A stretch of DNA of 44,654 bases from an uncultured Bacteroidales bacterium (GCA_900316995.1 ONEZ01000020.1:1-44654), one strand, 5' to 3'; shown: positions 8,144 through 16,328, numbered from the stretch's first letter. The notes: generated by a model not told the origin, from the letters alone. Program-made: numbers and translations.

Positions 8144-9561
8144 GTCTGAAACTTCTATTTGAACTTAGCAAGGCGGGAAGCAATAAGTTTGCTCTGCCAG
8201 AAATTGATGTGCCTGTAACCGCTCCTTCTTGTGGCAGAAAATCTGATTTGCTGCTGCCTGAACTGCCAGAGGTTGAGGTTATGCGCCACTATGCCGCTCT
8301 TGCCCGTTTGGTGCATGGTGTGGAGGACGGACCTTATCCGCTTGGCTCCTGCACCATGAAGTACAATCCAAAGATAAATGAGATAACTGCAAGCCTTGAT
8401 GGTTTCTCCCAGATACACCCTCTGCAGCCGGCTGACACAATAGACGGTTGCCGTGAGGTGCTCTCTATTATGAATAGTTCTCTTTGCGGTATTCTTGGCA
8501 TGGACGCTGTGAGTTTCCAGCCTGCCGCCGGTGCGCATGGTGAGATGACATCGCTGCTTGTAATGCATAAATATTTGCAGAGCATAGGGCAGAGCCAGCG
8601 TACAAAGATTATTGTGCCTGACTCTTCACATGGAACCAACCCTGCAAGTGCGGTGGCTGCCGGCTTTGAGGTGGTGACTATACCTTCCTACTCAAACGGA
8701 ATGGTCAATATGGAGGCTCTGAAAGCCGCTGTGGGTGATGATACTGCCGCCATGATGCTTACAAACCCAAACACTCTTGGCATTTTTGACAAACAGATTG
8801 CTGAGATGGCTGCAGTAGTGCATGGCGCTGGTGCGCTTATGTATTATGACGGCGCTAATCTGAACGCTATTATGGGGTGGAGCCGCCCTGGTGACATGGG
8901 CTTTGACATTGTTCACGTGAACCTGCACAAAACATTCTCAACTCCTCACGGCGGTGGTGGTCCTGGCAGCGGTCCTATTGCCTGCAAGGCGTTCCTAAAG
9001 GATTTTCTGCCTTATACTGAGGTGGGGTATCGTGAAGCGTCTGATGCGAAGAAGAGCATTGGCAAGGTAAAGGCTTTCCACGGAAACTTTGCAGTGGTGG
9101 TCAAGGCTCTCACATACATTCTCACGCTCGGCTCTGACGGGCTGAAGGACGCATCGGGGAAGGCGGTGCTTAACGCTAATTATCTGTTCAGTAAGATTGC
9201 CGCTCTATATGATGAGGAGTACCGCCCTTGCATGCATGAGTTTGTTGTAAGTGCGTCAAAGGCTGGTGAAAAGTGGGGTGTTCATGCGCTTGATATTGCC
9301 AAGGCTATGCTTGATGAGGGTATCCATCCGCCTACAATATACTTCCCGCTTATAGTTAAAGAGGCTATGATGTTTGAACCTACTGAAACGGAGAGCAAGG
9401 AGAGTATTGACGCTTTGGCTGAGACTATGCGCTCTATATTCGCCACCGCCTCCACCGATGCCGAGGCTCTGCATGCTGCGCCGCTTCATGCGTATATTGC
9501 AAGGCCGGATGAGGTGAAGGCTGCAAAGGAGATGGTTGTTCAATGGACAGTTAACAGTTGA
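8140..9561 (+). CDS. gcvPB: Glycine dehydrogenase (decarboxylating) subunit 2, P-protein PLP half
   Basis: 473 aa. The PLP Schiff-base lysine is K264 in VNLHKTFSTPHGGGGPGSGP. DSSHGTNPASA and YYDGANLNAI also bind or surround the cofactor. It overlaps gcvPA by 4 nt. The C-terminus is locally altered: the last residues (TVNS) and the stop are written by CAGTTAA CAGTTGA heptamers, the same family as in the spacers. Confidence 0.95.
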   Translation: MSLKLLFELSKAGSNKFALPEIDVPVTAPSCGRKSDLLLPELPEVEVMRHYAALARLVHGVEDGPYPLGSCTMKYNPKINEITASLDGFSQIHPLQPADTIDGCREVLSIMNSSLCGILGMDAVSFQPAAGAHGEMTSLLVMHKYLQSIGQSQRTKIIVPDSSHGTNPASAVAAGFEVVTIPSYSNGMVNMEALKAAVGDDTAAMMLTNPNTLGIFDKQIAEMAAVVHGAGALMYYDGANLNAIMGWSRPGDMGFDIVHVNLHKTFSTPHGGGGPGSGPIACKAFLKDFLPYTEVGYREASDAKKSIGKVKAFHGNFAVVVKALTYILTLGSDGLKDASGKAVLNANYLFSKIAALYDEEYRPCMHEFVVSASKAGEKWGVHALDIAKAMLDEGIHPPTIYFPLIVKEAMMFEPTETESKESIDALAETMRSIFATASTDAEALHAAPLHAYIARPDEVKAAKEMVVQWTVNS

Positions 9562-9598
9562 CATTTGTCAGTTATCATTGAATTCAGATAATCAATTA
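9543..9598. repeat. Heptamer repeat spanning the gcvPB stop codon
   Basis: Units on the CAGTTRA theme (CAGTTAA, CAGTTGA, CATTTGT, CAGTTAT) run from inside gcvPB into the spacer. This is the reverse complement of the TCAACTG unit seen elsewhere. The stop TGA is inside the second unit. Confidence 0.7.
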
Positions 9599-12277
9599 AT
9601 GAGATATAAATTAATTATTATAACGCTTCTCTTTCTCTGCATCGTGCCAGTGGAGGCTAAGAAAAAGGGAGATGCGGCAGCTGATAAGAACCTTATCACT
9701 AATCCGATATCCAGACTCTATTTTCCGCCTAACATTGGGATGATAAATGTGGTTAAGAATTTCTATAAGGTGCAGAAAACCACGCTCAAGGGTGACAAAC
9801 TCACTTTTTATCTTGAGGATTCGTTTTCAAACCTGATTTTCACAGAGGAGAGTGTGGCTGCCATGTATGACTCTTTACGCAGTCAGTTGCCTGACAGGTA
9901 CAAGAGCAAAGAGCTTTCTATAGTAAGCCACGGTGAGAGGATTGAATCATACGTACCCAATATTCTGAGGAAGTCCATTCCGCCTGATGATAAGCGCCTG
10001 CCTTCTCATACGCAAGCCTTTAATGTGGTTACACGTCTTGATGACGTTAAGCCGCTGGCTGGTCTCACAAACCGTAATATTGCGCTATGGAACAGCCACG
10101 GCCTCTACTATAACCGTAACTCAGAACGCTGGGAATGGCAGCGTCCAAAGATGTTTGGCACAGTGGAAGACCTTTTCTCCACTTCAATAGTTGTTCCATA
10201 TTTACTTCCCATGCTTGAAAATGCCGGAGCTCAGGTTTATATGCCTCGTGAAAGGGATATCAACCACAATGAAGTGTCGCTTATAAAAGAGACCTTTGAA
10301 AAGGCTCTCCGCTTTTCAGCCAAGGTTCCAAGTGCTGGTAACTACTGGGTAAAGGTTAAGTACAGGAAACAGAAGGGTGGTGCGTTGAACCTCAGTGTAA
10401 AGCACGGCGGTGTGGAGAGTAAATATAAGATAAACACATCGGCTGGTTACGGTACATGGATGTATGTTGACCAGCTTTATTTTGATGATAAGGCTGAACT
10501 TGTGTTCACTGCGGAGAAGGATACAAAACTGCTTGTGGATTCTGTGGTGATAGGCGGAGGCATGAGCCATTTTGGGAGTGGCTACCCAAGATTTGAAGAG
10601 GCTGCCTTCTATAACCTTAGAGAGTGCGGACTGCCTGACAGTATTGTCTATGATCAGAAAAAGGGTGTGATTAGTGACTACTATGATGACATATACAGCC
10701 GCAGCAAATGGGTTAATTTTCTTATGGGAGGTTCAGACAGACACCCATCTTACCCTGGCTTGGAGATTCCAATAGATTTGAGTTTCGCTCTTCATTCTGA
10801 CGCTTTTGTTCGTGATTCTGACCGTGTGGTTGGAACGCTTGTTATTTGTTCGTCAGATACTGTTTATCCGTCAGGTTATAAGCGAATGGCTGCAAATGAT
10901 TATGCTTATTATGTGGGTTCGCAAATACTGAATGATTTTAAGGCTGTAGGTGCAAGCAACTGGCAGTGGCGTGGTATATGGCATCAGAACTATGTGGAGA
11001 CTCGTGTACCTATGGTGCCTGCGGTTATATGTGAGACGCTCTCCCACCAGAACTTTTCTGATATGAAACGTGGCTTGGAGCCTATGTATAAGTTCATTAT
11101 GGCACGTGCCATATATAAGGCGATACTCCGCTTTTTAGCAGCCCAGTATAAAGAAACGTATGTGGTGCAGCCGCTTCCTGTAAATAGCTTCTCTGCCACT
11201 TTCTCAGGGGCGGACAGTGTGCTTCTCAGCTGGAAACCTACTGCTGATGAGTTGGAGACTACGGCATTCCCTAATAGTTATGTGGTTTATACAAGAAAGA
11301 ACGGCCGCAGTTTTGACGGTGGTGTAACCGTTAAAGGTACATCTATTACACTGCCTATAAACCCAGACACCATATATAGTTACCGTGTAGCCGCTGTTAA
11401 CCAAGGTGGAAAGAGTTTTCCATCAGAAACGTTGAGTGTATGTCGTACACGTGGTGCTGATAAGACCGCTCTCATAGTGAACTGTTTTGACCGTATATCC
11501 GGCCCTAAAGCATTTGACTTTGGCCCTATAGCAGGTTTCTCCTATGAAAAGGATTTTGGAGTGCCTTATCTCTACGATGTTGCATATACAGGTCCGCAGA
11601 TAGAGTTTGAGCGTTGTGCGCCGTTTATGAATAATGACTATCCTGGGTTTGGCGCATCGCTCGGCAACTATGAGACTCAGACTATTGCGGGTAACTCATT
11701 TGATTATCCGTATGTGCATGGCGTGGCGCTGAAGGCTGCCGGCTACTCATTTGTGTCTTGCTCTAAAAACGCTTTTGCGGAGCGCAAAACGTCTCCTTCT
11801 GACTATGCTGTGCTTGACCTTATATTTGGTCTGCAACGTAATGTTGGCAAGTTTGAGATATTCTCAAGCCGCATGCAGGCTGCCATCCTTGATTACACTA
11901 AGGCTGGCGGTAACATTCTGCTTAGCGGGGCGTTTTTAGGCCATGAGGGTGGAAGTTTTGCTGAAAAGACTTTCAGCTACATTTTCCGCTCTCCGTTTGC
12001 TGCTACTGACGGGTTTGTGTCTGTGCCTGACTCCAAAGAGACATTTGCTTTGCAGATGATGCCGTCTGACAAACGTTATTTTTTGCAGAACGTTGATGCT
12101 ATTGACCCTAAATATCGTGGAACTAAGAAGCTGCTGTTCTATAACCAGAACCATCTTCCAGCCGCACTGCTTTATGAGAAGAACTACAAATCCATTGTTG
12201 TGGGCTTCCCGCTTGAGGCACTGCAGACGCAGGATATGGTGAATGATGTTATGAAATTACTGGTTTCGTCATTCTAA
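9599..12277 (+). CDS. Secreted amidase_3-like zinc hydrolase with golvesin-like insert and FN3 domain
   Basis: 892 aa from the ATG at 9599; the frame opens earlier inside the repeat, but the signal peptide MRYKLIIITLLFLCIVPVEA starts here. Zinc-amidase residues are split: H167 (SHG), E190 (GTVED), H399 (ALHSDAF), E479 (ICETLSH). That order matches amidase_3 N-acetylmuramoyl-L-alanine amidases. Between E190 and H399 lies a golvesin/xanthan-lyase-like beta module (about 235-330; NYWVKVKYRKQKGG, VDSVVIGGG). An FN3-like domain (about 530-620) and an unassigned C-terminal domain of about 260 aa follow. Expected role: periplasmic or surface cleavage of peptidoglycan or another glycan. Annotators often call relatives xanthan lyase. 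Enzymatic activity is inferred from residue order only. Confidence 0.75.
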   Translation: MRYKLIIITLLFLCIVPVEAKKKGDAAADKNLITNPISRLYFPPNIGMINVVKNFYKVQKTTLKGDKLTFYLEDSFSNLIFTEESVAAMYDSLRSQLPDRYKSKELSIVSHGERIESYVPNILRKSIPPDDKRLPSHTQAFNVVTRLDDVKPLAGLTNRNIALWNSHGLYYNRNSERWEWQRPKMFGTVEDLFSTSIVVPYLLPMLENAGAQVYMPRERDINHNEVSLIKETFEKALRFSAKVPSAGNYWVKVKYRKQKGGALNLSVKHGGVESKYKINTSAGYGTWMYVDQLYFDDKAELVFTAEKDTKLLVDSVVIGGGMSHFGSGYPRFEEAAFYNLRECGLPDSIVYDQKKGVISDYYDDIYSRSKWVNFLMGGSDRHPSYPGLEIPIDLSFALHSDAFVRDSDRVVGTLVICSSDTVYPSGYKRMAANDYAYYVGSQILNDFKAVGASNWQWRGIWHQNYVETRVPMVPAVICETLSHQNFSDMKRGLEPMYKFIMARAIYKAILRFLAAQYKETYVVQPLPVNSFSATFSGADSVLLSWKPTADELETTAFPNSYVVYTRKNGRSFDGGVTVKGTSITLPINPDTIYSYRVAAVNQGGKSFPSETLSVCRTRGADKTALIVNCFDRISGPKAFDFGPIAGFSYEKDFGVPYLYDVAYTGPQIEFERCAPFMNNDYPGFGASLGNYETQTIAGNSFDYPYVHGVALKAAGYSFVSCSKNAFAERKTSPSDYAVLDLIFGLQRNVGKFEIFSSRMQAAILDYTKAGGNILLSGAFLGHEGGSFAEKTFSYIFRSPFAATDGFVSVPDSKETFALQMMPSDKRYFLQNVDAIDPKYRGTKKLLFYNQNHLPAALLYEKNYKSIVVGFPLEALQTQDMVNDVMKLLVSSF

Positions 12278-12281
12278 TTTG

Positions 12282-12354
12282 TTGGTGAATCGTGGAATCG
12301 TGGAATCGTGGAATCGGTGAATCGTCAACTGTCAACTGTCAACTGTTAATTAAT
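12282..12354. repeat. Octamer and heptamer tandem repeats before the glycosyltransferase
   Basis: (GTGGAATC) is repeated about four times with variants, followed by TCAACTG, TCAACTG, TCAACTG, TTAATTA up to the ATG at 12355. The same frame is open through the repeat from a GTG at 12292, but that would add a low-complexity leader encoded by repeats. Confidence 0.85.
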
Positions 12355-13713
12355 ATGATTACACTATTTTCCCAATCAGCTTTAAATGTTTCCGGCGTAG
12401 ATAACTCGTTTATACTTCCAGCTCCTGTGGGGGCGGCGGAGGCTGTAAGGTTTATTCAGCAGAACAGTGCTGAAGGGTACGCCTTGGTGTGCGTGAGGCC
12501 TGTGGATATTGTGCTTGGCCAGAATGCGTTGAAGCGTCTGACTGCTGTGGCAGAAAGCACTGGTGCTGGTATTGTATATTGTAATTACCGCTCATATAGG
12601 GGTGGCATCGTTGAGAACATTCCTACTATTGAGTATCAGGAGGGTAGTCTGCGTGATGATTTTGATTTTGGCCCGCTCATGCTTATCAGTGCTGAGGCGT
12701 TGAGGAGCGTGACGGTTGATGATTATAATTTTGCGGCTCTTTATGACTTACGCCTTAAAATCTCTCAGAAGTTTAAGATTTTCCACCTTACAGAGTTCCT
12801 CTACACTCAGGTGGAGCGTGAGCAGGGTAGTGCTGAAGATAAGCAGTTTGGTTATGTTGACCCTAAGAACCGTGCTGTGCAGATTGAGATGGAGCAGGCT
12901 GTAACCGCTCACATAAAGGCCATTGGCGCCTACGTGGATGCTGACACTCACAAGCTGATTGATTTCTCTAACTGCAAAGATAACTTTACGGCTGAGGCTT
13001 CTGTTATTATTCCCGTGCGTAACCGTGTAAAGACCATTGCTGATGCGGTTAACTCTGTGCTTGCCCAGGAGACATCATTCGTCTATAATGTGATTGTGAT
13101 TGACAATCATTCAACTGACGGCACCAGCAATATCCTCGCTGATCTTCAGAAGCGTGACCGCCGTGTAATTCATCTGATTCCAGACGCTGACGATCTTGGC
13201 ATCGGCGGATGCTGGAACTACGGCGTTAATAACGTTCATTGCGGCCGTTTTGCCGTCCAGCTTGACAGCGATGATGTATATCAGGACTCTTCTGTACTCC
13301 AGACCATTGTTGACGAGTTCCACCGCCAGCAGTGCGCCATGCTTGTGGGCTCATACACCATAACAAACTTCAATATGGAGATTCTGCCTCCGGGGCTTAT
13401 TGACCATAAGGAGTGGACTGACGAGAATGGTGCAAACAACGCTCTGCGCATTAACGGACTTGGTGCTCCGCGTGCCTTCTATACTCCTGTGCTGCGTGAA
13501 CTTCAGTTGCCCAATACAAGCTACGGTGAGGATTACGCCATGGGTCTGCGCATCAGCCGTGATTGGCGCATTGGCCGCATTTACAAGAGCCTCTACCTTT
13601 GCCGCCGCTGGGATGGCAACTCCGATGCCGCCCTCAGCATAGAGCGCCAGAACGCCAACAACTTCTACAAAGACCAGCTCCGCACCATAGAGCTTTTAGC
13701 AAGAAAGGGGTAG
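12355..13713 (+). CDS. GT2-family glycosyltransferase with an N-terminal GT-like half
   Basis: 452 aa from the ATG at 12355. The catalytic GT-A domain begins near residue 214 ([20 protein letters not shown]). It has the metal-binding LDSDD (303-307) and a later [10 protein letters not shown] with an ED pair typical of GT2 catalytic bases. The first 200 residues ([33 protein letters not shown]) look like a second, weaker GT-like domain lacking a clear DxD. No membrane segment is apparent. It follows the amidase-like gene at a repeat-filled 77 bp gap and may share its transcript. Donor and acceptor are unknown. Confidence 0.8.
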   Translation: MITLFSQSALNVSGVDNSFILPAPVGAAEAVRFIQQNSAEGYALVCVRPVDIVLGQNALKRLTAVAESTGAGIVYCNYRSYRGGIVENIPTIEYQEGSLRDDFDFGPLMLISAEALRSVTVDDYNFAALYDLRLKISQKFKIFHLTEFLYTQVEREQGSAEDKQFGYVDPKNRAVQIEMEQAVTAHIKAIGAYVDADTHKLIDFSNCKDNFTAEASVIIPVRNRVKTIADAVNSVLAQETSFVYNVIVIDNHSTDGTSNILADLQKRDRRVIHLIPDADDLGIGGCWNYGVNNVHCGRFAVQLDSDDVYQDSSVLQTIVDEFHRQQCAMLVGSYTITNFNMEILPPGLIDHKEWTDENGANNALRINGLGAPRAFYTPVLRELQLPNTSYGEDYAMGLRISRDWRIGRIYKSLYLCRRWDGNSDAALSIERQNANNFYKDQLRTIELLARKG

Positions 13714-13714
13714 T

Positions 13715-13766
13715 CGGCAGGCTTGATTTCGTGCAAAAATTAGTAACCGGCAGGCTTGATTCCGTG
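13715..13766. repeat. Two-copy direct repeat after the glycosyltransferase
   Basis: CGGCAGGCTTGATTTCGTG (13715-13733) recurs as CGGCAGGCTTGATTCCGTG (13748-13766), with a 33 bp period and one difference. Function unknown. Confidence 0.7.
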
Positions 13767-13835
13767 TAAATAATCCATTATATATGGTACCTTGTCTGTA
13801 ATGTCAATTTTCCTGAAAAATATTTGTTTGAAAAG

Positions 13836-13866
13836 TTGTACAGATATATTTAAAGCAGTACCTTTG
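13836..13866 (+). promoter_or_regulatory. Bacteroidetes-type promoter preceding a short hairpin RNA
   Basis: TTG at 13836-13838, exactly 20 bp, TACCTTTG at 13859-13866. The first CDS starts 137 bp downstream and has its own promoter, so this box appears to serve the hairpin sequence right after it. Confidence 0.6.
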
Positions 13867-13872
13867 CAACAA

Positions 13873-13926
13873 CAGATCCCACCACGCCTCCTAACAGTGC
13901 GTACCATGGTGGGACTTCGCTTTTTA
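13873..13926 (+). ncRNA. Candidate short hairpin transcript or attenuator
   Basis: Downstream of a good promoter, TCCCACCA (13877-13884) pairs perfectly with TGGTGGGA (13907-13914) around a 22 nt loop. A short U-rich stretch (CTTCGCTTTTTAAA) follows. That would make a transcript of about 50 nt ending in a terminator-like hairpin. No ORF longer than a few codons was seen. It may be a small RNA, a leader for the MNT gene, or a plain terminator. I do not assign it to an Rfam family. Confidence 0.35.
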
Positions 13927-13941
13927 AATAGGATTAAGATA

Positions 13942-13972
13942 TTGGATTTTTGAAATAAGTTCAGTATCTTTG
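13942..13972 (+). promoter_or_regulatory. Promoter of the MNT nucleotidyltransferase
   Basis: TTG at 13942-13944, 20 bp, TATCTTTG at 13965-13972; the ATG is 31 bp further on. Confidence 0.65.
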
Positions 13973-14003
13973 CAATCAAGAGAATCTATTTGCCGCAAAA
14001 AAA

Positions 14004-14318
14004 ATGAGCAGAAACGAAGTACAAAATAAGATTACCGCATTGGGACGCAAATTGCTTCCTAAGGGTAGCCATTTGTTCTTGTACGGTTCTCGTGCCAGGG
14101 GTGATAATAGGGAAGACTCTGATTGGGATTTGCTTGTGTTGCTAAATAAGGAACATCAGAATAATGATTTTGATACTATATCATATCCGTTAATGGAGAT
14201 GGGTTTTGATATGAACCAATATTTCAGTGTTCATACCTACACTCAAAAAGAGTGGGATAATATGTCATTCCTACCATTCCATAAAAATGTTGAACGTGAT
14301 AAAATTGTACTTGTATGA
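14004..14318 (+). CDS. MNT-type minimal nucleotidyltransferase (antitoxin of an MNT-HEPN pair)
   Basis: 104 aa. The pol-beta NTase signature is GSRARGDNREDSDWDLLV, with G28-S29 and catalytic D40/D42. Small proteins of this kind (MntA class) act as antitoxins that AMPylate a HEPN-domain RNase encoded next door. The expected partner begins in a 4 nt overlap with this stop (ATGA at 14315-14318) but is broken. The NTase itself looks intact in length and motifs, so it is now an orphan, or it acts on a HEPN protein elsewhere. Confidence 0.85.
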   Translation: MSRNEVQNKITALGRKLLPKGSHLFLYGSRARGDNREDSDWDLLVLLNKEHQNNDFDTISYPLMEMGFDMNQYFSVHTYTQKEWDNMSFLPFHKNVERDKIVLV

Positions 14319-14504
14319 GCCTTACGCAAGAAGAAAGAAATATTATTGTTGAACTGGAAAAGGAAAAATCGTTATCCACATTTGCGGAGATAGATGTTTT
14401 GCGCTTATAATTGCACCTACAATGCAACAGAGGATGAGATTATTCCTAGAATCCCGATGACAAAGGATTTTATAGATGCCGTTCTAAATCTTATTAAGAA
14501 GTAA
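14315..14504 (+). pseudogene. HEPN-domain toxin gene collapsed by internal deletion
   Basis: The start reads MSLTQEERNIIVELEKEKSL and continues to a TAA at about 14407. That is the N-terminal helix of a HEPN protein. In another frame, beginning around 14407, the sequence reads YNCTYNATEDEIIPR and DFIDAVLNLIKK and stops at 14504, matching the usual C-terminal end of the same family. The middle part, including the expected RX4-6H RNase motif, is absent; about 75 of roughly 135 residues are missing. Deletion plus frameshift explains this. It would have been the toxin of the MNT gene it overlaps. Confidence 0.75.
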
Positions 14505-14543
14505 ATACGTTAGGTAAATAACTTGTTTGCTTAGAATCTTCCA

Positions 14544-14575
14544 TGCCACCGCACACCGCTGCTGTGGCTTTTTTT
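14544..14575 (+). terminator. Probable terminator after the MNT/HEPN locus
   Basis: GCCAC (14545-14549) pairs with GTGGC (14564-14568) and is followed by a run of seven T. The stem is short, so strength is uncertain. Confidence 0.5.
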
Positions 14576-14636
14576 ATTTGCCAAATTCCTCTCTCGTTTG
14601 CAAAATATACTATTGTTAGGATTTTTTAACTAAATG

Positions 14637-15140
14637 TTATAGTATTTGTCCTAAAAGTTTAATACCTCTGGCTATTTGTTCTTGCGTTAACCATACAGTT
14701 CCTTCTACTACGCGAACTTCCAAAGACGTGTTATTATTTGGCTGATACAGCACCACAGTGCCTTTATTCCATAATTCCGGAAGAATTTTTGCATCCTCAA
14801 CAGGTGGCTCAAAGTTCACATCAACCTGCCGTTTCAGCACCTGCGCCAGTGCTCTTACACCTTCTTCAGTAAAGGCGTTTGGAAGGTATTTCAAATTGCC
14901 TCCACGACCATCGTTCAAGGTGACAATTTGGCACCTTGAACATTCTTCGAGACTCAGTTGAAGCATATAATCATCGCTTGCGAACTGCTCTGCATTTCGC
15001 TTAACCGCTCGATTAAGGTACTTAGTTTCTATACCAAAACACTCCGCCAAATCACGGTCAATCATTACACGCTTGCCGCGGATTTCATAGACCTTATCTT
15101 CCTTTCCTTGCGCAGGAATCTTAATTACCTCAATAGCCAT
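14637..15140 (-). CDS. ORF6N-domain protein with truncated RhuM-like tail
   Basis: 167 aa. The N-terminal ORF6N DNA-binding domain (about 15-110) has VYEIRGKRVMIDRDLAECFG, followed by TKYLNRAVKRN and LPNAFTEEGVRAL. After a linker comes the opening of a RhuM/virulence-type domain: ELWNKGTVVLYQ, then EVRVVEGTVWLTQEQIA. This domain normally continues for 200 or more residues. Here it leaves the family consensus after QIA and stops 10 residues later. Sequence beyond the stop shows no continuation. Either the RhuM part was lost or this is a short regulator. Its promoter is shared in sequence with that of hicAB. Confidence 0.75.
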   Translation of the reverse strand: MAIEVIKIPAQGKEDKVYEIRGKRVMIDRDLAECFGIETKYLNRAVKRNAEQFASDDYMLQLSLEECSRCQIVTLNDGRGGNLKYLPNAFTEEGVRALAQVLKRQVDVNFEPPVEDAKILPELWNKGTVVLYQPNNNTSLEVRVVEGTVWLTQEQIARGIKLLGQIL

Positions 15141-15184
15141 AACACATACAATAACTTAGGTGAAAGCAAACTTTGAAATTATTG

Positions 15185-15215
15185 CAAAGTTACTGTTGAT
15201 AGCGATGTTAATCAA
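15185..15215 (-). promoter_or_regulatory. Promoter of the ORF6N gene, with its -33 inside the 104 bp repeat
   Basis: On the minus strand: TTG (complement of 15213-15215), 20 bp, TAACTTTG (complement of 15185-15192). The -33 box is in repeat copy A, and the -7 box is just outside it. Confidence 0.65.
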
Positions 15216-15305
15216 TAGACAATGAGTGATTTATGAATTATTAACGCCAAATGTTAACGCACTGTAACTGCCAGTTACAATCCTTAAACCAATAGTTACA
15301 ATTTG
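15202..15305. repeat. 104 bp direct repeat, copy A (upstream of the ORF6N gene)
   Basis: 102 of 104 positions are identical to 16037-16140 in the same orientation; similarity continues at lower identity to about 15330/16165. It contains the palindrome GTAACTGCCAGTTAC (15264-15278) and further TTACAAT and GTTAACG motifs. Both copies sit at the same distance from a minus-strand promoter, so they look like duplicated upstream control regions rather than transposon ends. Confidence 0.9.
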
Positions 15306-15340
15306 ACTGATAGGGGAGTTAAAAGATGTTAATAAGTCCA

Positions 15341-15748
15341 TTATTGCGCCGATAAGCACTCTTGACCTATAGTGTGCAGTCCTTGTAGTATTCTGTTTTT
15401 CTGCTCCGCCCTTGGCCGGCTGGTGCCGTTGGCGTAATGAGACAACTGAGCATGTTTAATACCAGTGACTCTGCTTATGGCTGAAAGGGTAGTGTATTGT
15501 TGAAGATTGCGCAATGTGGCTGACATGGTGCGCTCGTAAACAAACTTGTAATCTCCTTTTATTATGTAGTCAGGTATGGCGTCACCGTCCTCTTTCATTC
15601 CCTCGATGTGAAAATCAAAGGTCTCCTGAAATTTCTTGATAACATCAGTTTCTGTTTTTGCCGTAGTAATTACAGCCCCCAGTCCCTCTGTGGCAAGTGA
15701 TGCAGAGTAGTTCTTCTCACACCAGTCTATAGTTACGTGTAGTTCCAT
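15341..15748 (-). CDS. hicB: HicB-type antitoxin
   Basis: 135 aa from the ATG at 15748. An alternative ATG at 15769 overlaps the hicA stop and would add seven residues. The N-terminal HicB ribonuclease-H-like fold is seen in LHVTIDWCEKNYSASLATEG and FQETFDFHIEGMKEDGD. A C-terminal helix-turn-helix follows: ISRVTGIKHAQLSHYANG, then PRAEQKNRI. This fits the DNA-binding, autoregulating class of HicB. It should neutralise the HicA encoded just upstream, and the two are co-transcribed. Confidence 0.88.
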   Translation of the reverse strand: MELHVTIDWCEKNYSASLATEGLGAVITTAKTETDVIKKFQETFDFHIEGMKEDGDAIPDYIIKGDYKFVYERTMSATLRNLQQYTTLSAISRVTGIKHAQLSHYANGTSRPRAEQKNRILQGLHTIGQECLSAQ

Positions 15749-15759
15749 AATCTTCAATT

Positions 15760-15954
15760 TTATTTCCATCCAGCTTGCTTCCAAATACTATTCAATAACT
15801 CTTGACTTAAATTATCACTAAGTTTTCCGTTTACAGTGACCTTGCCAGATTTGTTATCGTTTTTAAGTTGTCTGTGGTCTCCCTTGAATTTTATAATATA
15901 CCATCCGTCTTCTTTTAACAATTCAAGAACTTCCCTGACTTTGTATCTGTTCAT
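15760..15954 (-). CDS. hicA: HicA-type mRNA interferase toxin
   Basis: 64 aa, typical length. The dsRBD-like fold is visible in VLELLKEDGWYIIKFKGDHR, with the catalytic histidine H27 in GDH (more often GSH). The C-terminal helix SQELLNSIWKQAGW is typical. It cleaves mRNA when not bound by HicB. Order is toxin first, antitoxin second, nearly touching. All key residues are present, so this pair appears functional. Confidence 0.88.
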   Translation of the reverse strand: MNRYKVREVLELLKEDGWYIIKFKGDHRQLKNDNKSGKVTVNGKLSDNLSQELLNSIWKQAGWK

Positions 15955-16019
15955 TGTTTCTGCAAAAATAGTATTGATTTTAATATTATCAAAATTTTCC
16001 GCTCAAAAATTTCTCTTTG

Positions 16020-16050
16020 CAAAATTACAGATAGATGCGATGTTAATCAA
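16020..16050 (-). promoter_or_regulatory. Promoter of hicAB, with its -33 inside the 104 bp repeat
   Basis: On the minus strand: TTG (complement of 16048-16050), 20 bp, TAATTTTG (complement of 16020-16027). The arrangement relative to repeat copy B is identical to that at copy A. Confidence 0.6.
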
Positions 16051-16140
16051 TAGACAATGAATGATTTATGAATTATTAACGCCAAATGTTAACGCACTGT
16101 AACTGCCAGTTACAATCCTTAAACCAATGGTTACAATTTG
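16037..16140. repeat. 104 bp direct repeat, copy B (upstream of hicAB)
   Basis: Partner of 15202-15305 with two mismatches and no gaps. Its copy of the palindrome GTAACTGCCAGTTAC is at 16099-16113. It lies between the hicAB promoter and the divergent AbiEi-like gene, so it could affect both directions. The rest of the 374 bp gap (15955-16328) holds only the promoters listed. Confidence 0.9.
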
Positions 16141-16247
16141 GTGAGTAGGGAAGTTAAAATATGTGAAAATATTGATATTCCGCAACTTTTAGTGAAGGTC
16201 AGGGTGAGGTCAGTGTAATATTATCATTAAAAATTATAAGTCATCAA

Positions 16248-16280
16248 TTGCTTATAAATAAAAATTATTGTGTATCTTTG
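16248..16280 (+). promoter_or_regulatory. Probable promoter of the first AbiEi/DUF6088 gene
   Basis: TTG at 16248-16250 and TATCTTTG at 16273-16280, with a 22 bp spacer that is a little long. The ATG is 48 bp beyond. Confidence 0.45.
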
Positions 16281-16328
16281 TTTCGTAAAAACGAGTAGCT
16301 TTTGCGAATTTTTTATTTGTAAAACTGT

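Noticed and set aside
12292-12354. Earlier start for the glycosyltransferase inside the repeats
   Set aside because: It would translate octamer and heptamer repeats; the ATG at 12355 directly follows the repeat block.
12282-12354. CRISPR-like array
   Set aside because: The units are 7-8 bp without spacers, and no cas genes are present.
15202-16140. hicAB as a composite transposon flanked by direct repeats
   Set aside because: No transposase, no terminal inverted repeats, and each repeat copy has a promoter-proximal position that explains it better.
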